From NCBI RefSeq assembly GCF_033568475.1, contig NC_133122.1, forward strand, positions 19,971,206 through 20,035,205: a stretch of 64,000 nucleotides of DNA, written 5' to 3'. The notes below the pieces were generated by a model. The model had not been told where the DNA came from, did not search any database, and saw only the letters and a list, made by a program, of their open reading frames with translations. Source of the DNA: Henckelia pumila. Lineage: Eukaryota > Streptophyta > Magnoliopsida > Lamiales > Gesneriaceae. Made by a program: the position numbers and the translations under genes. Positions 44,232-55,000 of the stretch are shown piece after piece (position 1 is the first letter of the stretch; the number at the start of each line of letters is the position of its first letter).

Positions 44232-45524
44232 TGTAGTGGCCCGTAACCAAAATCAGTAATTAAGGAATTAATCATAATTACTTGAATAGGTTCGGAAGTT
44301 CCGAACAGGATCGGAAGCTCCGATGCAGGATCGGAAGCTCCGATCATATTACGTCAGGCATGACGATTGGCTAGATCGGAAGCTCCGATCACCCCTATCC
44401 GAAGTCAACCAGTGATATTTTGACACGTGGCAGATCAGGATCTTCGGAAGCTCCGATGGCAGGATCGGACGTTCCGATCGAGGTTCGGACGTTCCGATCG
44501 AGGATCGGAAGTTCCGATCGTTGTCTATAAATAGAGGGCCGGGGCTTCATTTCCAATTGCCAATTCCGAGTATTTCCCTATCCTTTCTAGTCTACTCGAG
44601 TTTTTCTAGCCTTCCTAGGTTTGACCCGGCAGTCGGCGAGGCGTTCGGAAGTCGTAGCAGAGTTTTGCCCAAGTTCTGGAGGCATCGACATCAAAGGGCT
44701 AACGACGGACGAAGGTATAGCTTTTGCTTCCTATAAATATTTAGGAGTATGCAATAGCTTATTTAAGGCTTTTAGAGCACTTTAATGATAGTAGTATCAT
44801 TTGGCAGTGTAGAGCAAACTATAGGCGTGGACCTAGAGTTGGTAGAGCTTGCACTGTTTTGAGGTACGGAAGTACTGTTCGAGATATCCTGACTGAGTAT
44901 GCATGTATTATGTGACTGCATGATTTATATGTCATTGATTTATGCTGCATTCATTTGCATACTGAGCTATCTCCTTCGAGATGTCTGCTAGTAGAGTTTT
45001 TCCCTATCCTGTTAGTGGTTGGACTTCCATCGATTTGGGTTCGGCATATCCACTTGTATTATGGTATGGGAGCCACCTCCTGAAGCGACGGCACAGTGTG
45101 CTACATACCAGGGCCCGGTCTGTCTCTGTTATCTGATCCTTGACCTCGAGTTTATAGGGAGTTTCACTTTGCATGCATGTATACTCATACTCTCGTACTG
45201 AGCATTTTATGCTCACATCTCGTACTCTGTGTTTCTGAACACCCTATTCCATGGGGCAGGTTTGCGATTGGACGAGGCGGGTGGATCCAAGAGGGGCTAG
45301 TCAGTGGTTGACCAGCTGGAGCTTCGTCTAGGTTTTATTTCTGTTGTTTTGAGGTTGATACAGCTATTCGATTTGGTTGTATATTATTTGGATAAATTAC
45401 AGATTCCTTTACTTGGGATTGTATAACGTTTATGGTTTCCGCAGTTTTATTCTGATATCTGTTTAATTAAGTTAATTGTATGCCTAAGTTCTGTTAGTAG
45501 GTGATCCGGGTAAGAGTCACTGCA
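44232..45524 (+). repeat. Element A 5' LTR (1,293 bp)
   Basis: It begins TGTAGTGGCCCGTAACC and ends GAGTCACTGCA; it is collinear with 60,641-61,930. A TATAAATA box lies at 44,526-44,533, and a palindrome array (44,290-44,519) sits just upstream. Confidence 0.93.
44290..44533 (+). promoter_or_regulatory. LTR A promoter: palindrome array, as-1/ABRE-like motifs and TATA box
   Basis: Seven short palindromes precede the TATA box: GTTCGGAAGTTCCGAAC (44,290-44,306), GATCGGAAGCTCCGATG (44,309-44,325), GATCGGAAGCTCCGATC (44,329-44,345 and 44,374-44,390), GATCGGACGTTCCGATC (44,463-44,479), GTTCGGACGTTCCGATC (44,483-44,499) and GATCGGAAGTTCCGATC (44,503-44,519). Between them lie ACGTCAGGCATGACG (44,351-44,365), an inverted pair of TGACG motifs as bound by TGA-type bZIP factors. 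ACACGTGGC (44,423-44,431) matches the ABA-response element core. TATAAATA at 44,526-44,533 follows. Regulation by these factors is inference from motif identity. Confidence 0.6.
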
Positions 45525-45528
45525 TTTA

Positions 45529-45540
45529 TGGTATCAGAGC
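45529..45540 (+). other. Primer binding site of element A
   Basis: TGGTATCAGAGC lies 4 bp after the 5' LTR. It is exactly complementary to the 3' end of plant initiator tRNA-Met. Confidence 0.9.
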
Positions 45541-45599
45541 ATGCATAGTATTCTTGGGATTTAGACTCTGCATAAGGTAACCGTGAGGTACTTTTATAG

Positions 45600-46979
45600 A
45601 TGACAGATCATGACGACCGGAGTTCTCATGGCAGTATTGGTGGGCGTTGGGGTGATGCCGACCGGGAGCCTCGTCGAGAACGGCGTCATCGTCATCATGA
45701 CGACGAGCGTTTCACTGTGCGTCGATTCTTAGCTATGAGTCATAAGCCCTTAGTTGGAGTTGAGTCTCCGGAGGATGCGGAGAATTGGTTAGACCGCATG
45801 GAGACGACTTTTCAGACTTTCCAATGCACCGAGGAGTAGAAGATGGAGACCCTGAGTTATCTTCTGGATGGACGTGCGCGCAGGTGGTGGAGGTTTACTT
45901 CTGCACCTTTTGTGGCGGCGAGAGGAGTGGCCACCTGGGCCGAGTTCCGCACAGCTTTTCAGAAGCTGTATTTTCCTCCTGCACTCCGACAGTCGAAGGC
46001 AGGCGAGCTACTGAGTCTGCGACAGGGAGCCATGTCTATCGATGAGTATCAGCAGAGGTTCTTTGATCTGCTATCCTATTGCCCCGAGATTGCTGACAGC
46101 TCTGGGATGAAGTATAATCTGTTCCTTCAGGGCCTTAACCCTGAGATCCATGACCGTGTGGCGGTTGGTGACGACATGTCCTACGAGGGTTTGGTGAGCC
46201 GTTGTCACCAGGCGGAGGACAGCATTCGGCGGAACAGGTCTTTCCCTCAGTCGAGGCCTACTAGTTCTTTGGGTCCCCGTGCCCAATCTTTCAAGAAGTC
46301 TGGATCTACTTCTTCCTCTGGTTCTGGAGGTGTTGTCCGTTTCGGTAAGAAGGACAAGTGTGATCACTGTGGGAAGAACCATCCATCCGACAAGTGCCGT
46401 AGAGCTTCTGGAGCTTGTTTCCGTTGTGGAGAGACTGGTCATATCCGGAGAGATTGTCCACTATCTGGGGGAGGCGGTCCTGGATCTGGTTCAGGATCTG
46501 GTTCTCAGGCCACCGTACAACAGAGGTCGCAGGGACAGTCTGCTGGGAGTTCTCATTTGAGGCCACGAGCTTCTGGCCAGGTGTTTGCCCTGAGACATGA
46601 TCAGGCAGTGGAGGAGAATGAGAAAGTCATCGCAGGTACATTTCTGCTTTATGGTATACCTGCTCTTGTACTTATTGACACTGGTGCATCTCATTCCTTC
46701 ATTTCTGCACGTTTTGTTAAGAGGCATAAGTTACCATGCATTGCACTAGACGTAGTGATGTCTGTTTCTACTCCGACGGGCCAATCTGCTTTGGCTAAGC
46801 GTCTAGTGATGGGTTGCCCTTTAGAGTTCGAAGGGAACATTCTGTTAGCGAATCTCATGGTCTTGGCGATGGACGACTTTGATTGCATTCTGGGAATAGA
46901 TATGTTGACTATCTATCGAGATTCAGTGGACTGCTATCAGAGATTAGTACGCTTTCATCCGGAGGGGAGTGAGAGCTGA
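45600..46979 (+). pseudogene. Element A gag and protease (internal stops)
   Basis: The ATG at 45,600 opens a basic N-terminus. An in-frame TAG at 45,837 interrupts it after 79 codons. The same frame then runs from 45,843 through the capsid-type gag domain (WWRFTSAPFVAA, SLRQGAMSIDEYQQ), a CCHC zinc knuckle (CFRCGETGHIRRDC), and an aspartic protease with active site LIDTGASHSFI. It ends at a second premature stop, TGA at 46,977. Gag packages the RNA and protease matures the polyprotein in intact relatives. TAG most likely replaces CAG and TGA replaces TGG, both cytosine-deamination-type changes. Confidence 0.88.
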
Positions 46980-49146
46980 TTTTTCTATGGTGAGGGAGCG
47001 CGACCTCCGATGCCTTTGGTATCAGCTTTGAGAGCCTGTCGAGCTCTAGAGTCTGGCGGGGAAGGCTACCTTATCTATGCAGTTGATTTATCCGCTGAGA
47101 GTATTGGGATAGAGAGCATTCCTGTTGTGGATGAATTTCCAGATGTATTTCCTGATGAGATTCCGGGTTTTCCTCCTGCTAGGGAAGTCGAGTTTGACAT
47201 AGAGTTGATGCCGGGTACTTCGCCTATTTTTCGAGCACCGTATCGTCTGGCTCCGTCAGAGATGCGTGAATTGAAGAATAAGCTACAGGATCTTTTGGAC
47301 AAGGGGTACATTCGTCCTAGTGTATCTCCTTGGGGAGCTCCTGTTCTTTTTGTAAAGAAGAAGGATGGGTCGATGCGGCTGTGCATTGACTATCGGCAGC
47401 TGAATCGAGTCACTGTGAAGAACAAGTATCCGTTGCCTCGTATTGATGACTTGTTTGATCAGCTGCAGGGCACGTCAGTTTACTACAAGATTGACTTGAG
47501 ATCTGGGTATCATCAGTTGAGAGTCCGTGATCATGACGTAGCCAAGACTGCATTCCGTACTCGCTATTGGCATTACGAGTTTCTAGTAATGCCATTTGGT
47601 TTGACTAATGCGCCGGCTATATTCATGGATTTGATGAACCGTGTTTTCAGGGAGTATTTGAACAAGTTTGTCGTGGTATTCATTAACGACATCTTGGTGT
47701 ATTTGCGTAATACGGAAGAGCATGTTTCTCACTTGCGGTTGGTACTACAGACTCTTCGAGATGAGCAGTTGTACGCCAAGATGAGCAAGTGTGAGTTCTG
47801 GATGGATAGAGTGGTCTTTCTTGGCCATATCATATCCAGGGAGGGGATTTCTGTTGATCCAAGCAAGATTGAAGCGGTACTTAATTGGTCGCGTCCAATG
47901 ACAGTTGCTGAGATCCGTAGTTTTCTGGGTCTAGCAGGGTATTATCGTCGCTTCATTCTGAACTTCTCTCAGTTAGCTCGACCGTTGACGCAGCTTACCC
48001 GTAAGGGTGTGGATTTCGAGTGGTCCTCCGAGTGTGAGGAGAATTTCTGTGAGCTTCAACGGCGATTGACTTCTGCGCCGGTGTTGGCATTACCGTCAGG
48101 ATCTGGAGGGTATGTGGTATACACTGATGCTTCTCTTAAGGGGTTAGGTTGTGTTCTGACTCAGAATGGGCATGTGATCGCATACGCTTCTAGACAGCTG
48201 AAGCTTCACGAGGACAACTATTCAGTCCATGATTTGGAGTTAGCAGCCATTGTGTTCGCTTTGAAGATCTGGCTTCATTATCTGTATGGCGAGAAATTTG
48301 AGATCTTCACCGACCATAAGAGTCTCAAATATTTGTTCACTCAGGCGGAGTTGAACATGAGGCAGAGACGTTGGATGGACTTGCTTAAGGACTATGATTT
48401 GCGAAATTAAGTACCATCTGGGAGCTGCTAATCTCACCGCTGATGCTTTGAGTCGCAAGGTGCGACTATCCACACTTCAGACTTGTTCGATGTCTAGTGC
48501 GATCAGTGACTGTTGTACTTCAGGTTATACCTTCAAGCATAAGAAATGTATGCAGAGTATCCAGATGTTTGCGATATTATCTGAGCCAGCCTTGTATTCG
48601 CGGATCCGAGATGCTCAGATGTCTGATTCGAAGACCCAGCGTTTAGCTCGTCTGGCTAACGAGGGTAGCTCGTCTGGATTTCATTATCAGTCAGATGGCT
48701 TTCTGTGTTTGTCTGGTAGGCTTGTGATTCCGCAGGATGAAGAGTTGCGAGAGGAGATTTTGTCTCAGGCACATCGCACTAAGTTGAGTATTCATCCTGG
48801 GAGCAACAAGATGTACAAGGATCTACGTACTCGTTTCTGGTGGAAGGGTATGAAACGCAGTGTTTATCAGTTTGTTTCGAGATGTTTGGTGTGTCAACAG
48901 GTCAAGGCAGAGCACCGACGACCTGGAGGATTACTTCACAGTCTGTCTATTCCTGAATGGAAATGGGAGTTTATCACAATGGACTTTGTGACCCATTTGC
49001 CGGTATCCCCGAGGAACTATGATGCTATCTGGGTTGTGGTGGACCGACTCACCAAGTCAGCGCATTTCATTGCCTATAGCCGAGAGTACTCTGTGGATCG
49101 CATGGCACGGATGTACATTCAGGAGATCGTTCGACTTCATGGAGTG
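46980..49146 (+). pseudogene. Element A reverse transcriptase, RNase H and integrase N-half
   Basis: In the gag frame after the TGA, the frame covers the RT fingers and palm ([43 protein letters not shown]). The catalytic box reads FINDIL where the family has two aspartates; the first Asp is Asn (codon at 47,685). RNase H follows ([13 protein letters not shown]). A one-base T-run difference near 48,396-48,402 shifts the frame. The next frame (48,394-49,146) holds the integrase zinc-binding HHCC region (HPGSNKMYKDL, CLVCQQVK) and the first part of the catalytic core. Element B interrupts it at HGV. It cannot encode active RT. Confidence 0.9.
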
Positions 49147-51960
49147 TGAAACGACCCTAACTCTATAATAAATAAATATGCGGAATTTTTTTTTTTTTTT
49201 TTTTATTTACTTACTAAATAAAATATGTACATATATGCCCATACATATATGCACAGAATAAAAATATTTAAAATGAATAAACAATTAAATACTTAAATAA
49301 AAATGCATTCTTAAAAATATAATAAATATCTGAGTCAAACATTAATTAAAAATATACTGCATAAGTAAATAAAAGTTTGCATGCACTGAAAAAATTAAAT
49401 AAATATTCTAGACCCCCAATCACTGAAAATAATAAAAATGTATCATGCTGACAAGAACAATCACATGCATAGCGACTCAGAATATTTCACGGTCACGGGG
49501 CCACTGCATGCATGCTCATACGTCCTCGCCTCCGGTGGGTACAATGTCATCCTCAACGTACTCACCTGCACCATACCAGTGTAGTGAGCCTAGAGGCCCA
49601 ACATGCTAACATAACAAGGGTTTAAAATAATTTAAACCAATTTAATACTAATACATACATATACATGAATGAGCATGCTTAAAAATTACATAACATAACT
49701 TAATTAAATAAACATAATACATAACATAATACATAACATTATTGAGCAATTTATTTTCTAACATAGCATGGTTGTATCCGTAGTGTAACCTTAAATCATA
49801 CATTAAATACTGATCAGCGTGGAAACCTACGTACGTGGCCGGTGACGAATCACCTCTTAAATTGGCAGTAAACTGCCCTTCAATCATATGGGGACGAATC
49901 CCCTTAAATTGTCACACTACTTCAACTTCCAACATAAAATATTTTTATTGCTCAACTTAAACATTAAATCATGCATAAAATATTATTTCATGAATGCATG
50001 TACTTGAATAAAATGTGTGTCCATCATATATATTTAATTTAATTTCTTACTAACATATAAATATTAAAATAACTTAAATGCATATAAATAATTAAATATA
50101 TATTCAGGACACATGCAAATTTTCTCATGGATGGTCCTGGACTGCTGGCCCTAACACTCAAGCCCATTAACTTAAAACTGGCCCATTAACATACTTAAGC
50201 CCATTATTTCAAACTTTAAGCCCAAATAATTATTCTAAGCCCAATTAAATTAATAAAGCCCATTAAAATTACACTAAGCCCAATAACACTTAAACTGGCC
50301 CATTGGGCCCAAAAACCCAAAGACTGGCCCATTAACTTTTATGGGCCCAAAAGTCCATAAAATAAATGGACTAACTTAATTAAAATTTTAAAAGTCCAAA
50401 TAAAATTATTTGGGAGTCCAAATAATTTTATTTCAATTTATTTGACCCAAAAACACATAAATTCGTAAAATACTTTAAAAATAAAAAAACTCGAGCCCGG
50501 CCCACCAAACTTGGACCCGAACTCACTAACCCGACCCACTACCTAACCGCCCCGACCCGGACCCAAGACCCGACCCGGAACCACTCCCAAAGCCCCAACT
50601 CAATCACCCTCTTCCCTGCACTGCTGCGGCCACGAGCAGTTGCAAAGAACGCCGGCGGCCGCCATGCTCCGGCCACCCACCGGCCGGAGCACCACCCCTA
50701 GGACTTAGCTCACATCCAGACCTTTCCAACAAGCCAAGAACCAGCCCAAACCGTCGACTATGGAGTGAGAACGAAGCCCTGCAACCCGGCCCTTCTGCAC
50801 TGTCGCGCAGACCCGAGCAGCTGCGGGAAAACCCTTCGTCCTCGAAGCTCCGACCACGAAACCCCATGCAACCTTCTGCAAAAACTTAGAAAACTCAAAT
50901 GGGGTTCTAACCCAACCGGCCTTACCCTAAACCGTGGTCTGAGGAAGGAGAACGAAGCTCCCTTCCTTGAAACCCTGTTCTGCGCACGTGGAGAGGCAGA
51001 AACGAACCAGCTCAATTTCTGGGCTCTTTTGGCTCGAACCGTCCGAGCCAATCGAGCCTAGACTCTCCCTAGACATCCTAGGGACCCTGTCCAGCAGCCT
51101 AGACACACCCATGGCTAAGAAACATGAGCATGACAATCAAACTCACACTACAAGCCATAAATTTCATGATGGCCGAAACCTTTCTGAAAATTTTTGAAAG
51201 TTTTTTGATGCATACACAATACCCACATATTATACTGATATGACACGAAATTAAGAGAAGGAATCATGCCTTTCACCGAAGATGACGAGAAAACACGAGC
51301 GTGGGGCGGTTCCGGGACGACGGGACGATGACTCGGCTTGAAAACCACACGAATTGAGGCTATGGAGTCCTTGGAGAATGCTATCTGATGAAGAATATGG
51401 AGAATGGAGGGGAGGTAGGCGGCTGATGCTAGGAGAATGGCGTAGGGTTTGGGGATTATTTTAGGTAGATAATGGTTTAATAATTAAAATAGGAAGATAA
51501 TAACATAATTAAAATAATCCCAACTTTAAAAATAATAATACTAACATAAATATTATAAAATCTCGAAATAATAATTTTAGGGAATTTTAAAGATAATAAA
51601 AAGTCAATATTTTGGCTTAATTTGAATAAAAATGGACTCCTAAAATTAAATAAAATTAAATACTTAAAATTTTGAGATAATAAAACTCAAAATAATATTT
51701 TAAGGCTCTAAAAAGGCTCATAAAATAATTTGGGTGGAAAGTTGTCATCTCGTCCGTCCACGGTCCCGTCTACGCGATCAAATAATTAAAATACTAAAAA
51801 TCATAAAAATTACTAATTATGGGTTAAATGCTTAAAAAAATAAATTAAATCATGCACAAATAATTCACATAATTATTTAACCCATAAATCATAAATTTAA
51901 ATAATTAAATATCTTAATTATGCAGGCGGATTTATGTAATTAAAAATACCGGGTGTTACA
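49147..51960 (-). repeat. Element B 3' LTR (2,814 bp)
   Basis: Nearly identical to 56,819-59,630. It has an AT-rich flank with a poly-T run (about 49,183-49,204), an array of GGCCCA/AGCCCA motifs (50,150-50,350), a GC-rich zone (50,480-51,060) and an AT-rich remainder. The short frames in the GC-rich zone recur identically in both LTRs and are not genes. Confidence 0.95.
50150..50350 (-). promoter_or_regulatory. Array of TGGGCY (site II-like) motifs in LTR B
   Basis: Within about 200 bp the plus strand carries roughly a dozen AGCCCA or GGCCCA words. Read on the element's coding strand these are TGGGCT/TGGGCC, the site II motif bound by TCP factors in promoters of growth-related plant genes. 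The same array is in the other LTR at 57,820-58,020. A promoter role is inference. Confidence 0.5.
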
Positions 51961-51978
51961 ATTCTCCCCCCTTAAATT
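51961..51978 (-). other. Polypurine tract of element B
   Basis: The plus strand ATTCTCCCCCCTTAAATT corresponds to AAGGGGGGAGAAT on the coding strand, directly adjacent to the 3' LTR. Confidence 0.85.
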
Positions 51979-52004
51979 GAATTTCGTCCTCGAAATTAAA
52001 GTAC

Positions 52005-55000
52005 TTACCCGAACATCTCCGGGTAGCGAGTCCTTATATCCTCCTCGGTCTCCCAAGTAGCTTCCTCCTCCGAGTGATTCAGCCACTGGACTCTGACCAT
52101 CGGTATGACCCGCGTCCTAAGCCTCCGCTCCTCTCTAGCCAAAATCCGCACTGGTCTCTCCTCGTAAACAAGATCTGGTGGCAACTGTAAGGGCTCAAAA
52201 TCCAACACATGCGACGGATTGGAGACATATCTCCGAAGCATGGATACATGGAAAACGTTGTGCACTGCCGCTAGCCCTGGAGGTAGAGCTAAACGATAGG
52301 CCAACGTGCCAACTCGCTCCAAGATCTCGAATGGCCCTATATACCTCGGATTAAGCTTGCCTCTGCGTCCAAAACGCGCTACTCCTTTCATAGGTGACAC
52401 CTTCAAGAATACGTGATCACCTACTGCGAACTCCAAATCGCGTCGTCTGGCATCGGCATAACTCTTCTGCCGACTCTGCGCTGTCCTCATCCTGTCTCGA
52501 ATCTGCGTCACAATGTCAGCTGTCTGCTGCACAATCTCCGGACCCAACAAAATCCTCTCACCAACCTCATCCCAATGCACCGGAGATCTGCATCTCCTCC
52601 CATAAAGTGCTGCATATGGAGCCATACCTATAGACGACTGAAAGCTGTTGTTATAGGTAAACTCCACTAAAGGCAGTCTAGTCTCCCAAGATCCTCGAAA
52701 ATCGATAACACAAGCTCTCAGAAGATCCTCGAGAACCTGGATCACTCTCTCAGACTGGCCATCTGTCTGGGGATGAAATGCTGTACTGAACAAAAGCCTA
52801 GTTCCCAAAGCTGTGTGCAGACTCTTCCAAAATGCTGAGGTGAATCTCGGATCTCTGTCTGACACAATAGACACTGGTATGCCATGCAGTCTAACAATCT
52901 CTCTGATGTAAAGCTCTGCATACTGTGTCAAAGTGTATGTAATCCTTACCGGCAAGAAATGAGCTGACTTGGTGAGTCTATCCACAATCACCCAAATCGC
53001 TGTACACCCTCTGGTACTCCTCGGTAAGCCAACCACAAAGTCCATCGTAATGTTCTCCCACTTCCATTCCGGAATGGGGAGAGGTCTAAGAAGTCCTGCT
53101 GGACGCTGATGCTCTGCTTTGACTTGCTGACAAGTCAAGCACTCTGACACCACTCTCCCGATGTCACTCTTCATACCGGGCCACCAATACAATAGCTGCA
53201 AGTCTTTGTACATCTTCGTACTTCCGGGGTGAATGGAGTACGGAGATGCGTGAGCCTCTGTCAAAATCTCAGCTCGCAACTGATCGACGTTCGGTACCCA
53301 CATCCTACCACGGTACTGAACGATGCCATCCTCCACTGTATACAAGAGATTACCTCTAGCCTCATCTCTCTGTCTCCATCGCTGTAACTCCTCATCAGTG
53401 GACTGTCCCTCTCTAATCCGATCTCTCAAAACTGGCTGCACCGTCAACACTGACAAGCTCGGTGCATGGCCACTCGGATAGCACTCCAAACCAAATCTCT
53501 GAATCTCGGTCTGTAGTGGTAACTGCACAGTCAAACATGTTACCACTGATGACTTCCGACTCAAAGCATCGGCCACTACATTAGCTTTACCCGGATGGTA
53601 GCTAATGTCACAATCATAGTCCTTCACCAACTCCAACCATCTGCGCTGTCTCATGTTCAACTCCTTCTGGGTGAAGAAGTACTTGAGGCTCTTGTGATCG
53701 GTGAAAATCTTGCACTTCTCGCCGTAAAGATAGTGCCTCCAGATTTTCAAAGCGAAAACCACTGCTGCCAACTCCAAGTCATGCGTCGGGTAGTTCTGCT
53801 CATGAATCTTCAACTGTCTCGACGCATACGCAATAACCTTACCACACTGCATAAGCACTGCGCCTAAACCAAGTTTAGACGCGTCGGTGTAAACCACTAA
53901 CTCCTCATGTGGTACTGTCATCGCTAACACTGGTGCTGTAGTGAGTGCTTCCTTCAGCTGATCGAAGCTCCTCTGACAGTCTGAACTCCATATAAACTTC
54001 GCATTCTTCTTGGTCAAGGAAGTCAAGGGTACTGCAATAGAGGAAAAACCCTTGATGAACTTCATGTAGTATCCGGCCAAACCCAAGAAACTGCGAATCT
54101 CTGAAGCATTCTTCGGAATGCCCCAATTCTGCACTGCCTCCACCTTAGACTGATCGACTGCAACTCCATCTCTCGAAATAATGTGGCCAAGAAATGCCAC
54201 CTGCTCAAGCCAAAACTCGCACTTGCTGAACTTGGCATACAACCGATGCTCCCTCAAAGTCTGCAATGCGGTCTGAAGGTGCTGTCTATGCTCCTCGATG
54301 CTCCTAGAATAGATCAAAATATCATCAATAAAGACTATGATGAACTGATCCAGATATGGCTGAAAGACTCGGTTCATGAGATCCATGAAAACCGCAGGAG
54401 CATTGGTCAACCCAAATGGCATCACCAAGAACTCGTAATGCCCATATCGTGTCCGGAAAGCAGTCTTGGACACATCTGCATCCCTAACACGCAACTGATG
54501 GTAACCAGATCGCAGATCGATCTTGGAGAACACTGAAGCTCCCTGCAACTGGTCAAACAAGTCCTCTATCCTCGGCAGTGGATACTTGTTCTTCACTGTG
54601 ACTCTGTTAAGCTCTCGGTAATCGATGCACAGTCTCATACTGCCATCCTTCTTCTTCACAAACAACACCGGAGCTCCCCAAGGAGAAAAGCTAGGTCGAA
54701 CGAAGCCTTTCTCTAACAACTCCTGTATCTGCTCCTTCAACTCTTTCATCTCGGTAGGAGCAAGCCTGTACGGTGCCTTAGAGATAGGCACGGTGTCTGG
54801 CACTAAGTCAATACTGAACTCCACCTCTCTCACTGGTGGAATTCCTGCCACATCCTCCGGAAAGACATCCGGAAAGTCACGAACCACCTCTAACTCTGAT
54901 AATGATCTGCTAGATGGCTCTGAAGTCGTGACAATACTCGCTAGAAACCCCTGGCAACCCCGTCTCAACAACTTCCTCGCCTGAATATAGGATATCACCT

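Noticed and set aside
45529-45540. tRNA-Met-like sequence
   Set aside because: Only the 12-base primer complement is present; no cloverleaf can be formed, so it is a primer site and not a tRNA gene.
50604-51348. Several frames of 66-98 codons repeated at 58,274-59,018
   Set aside because: These are the GC-rich parts of the two LTRs of element B; repetition reflects LTR identity, not a gene family.
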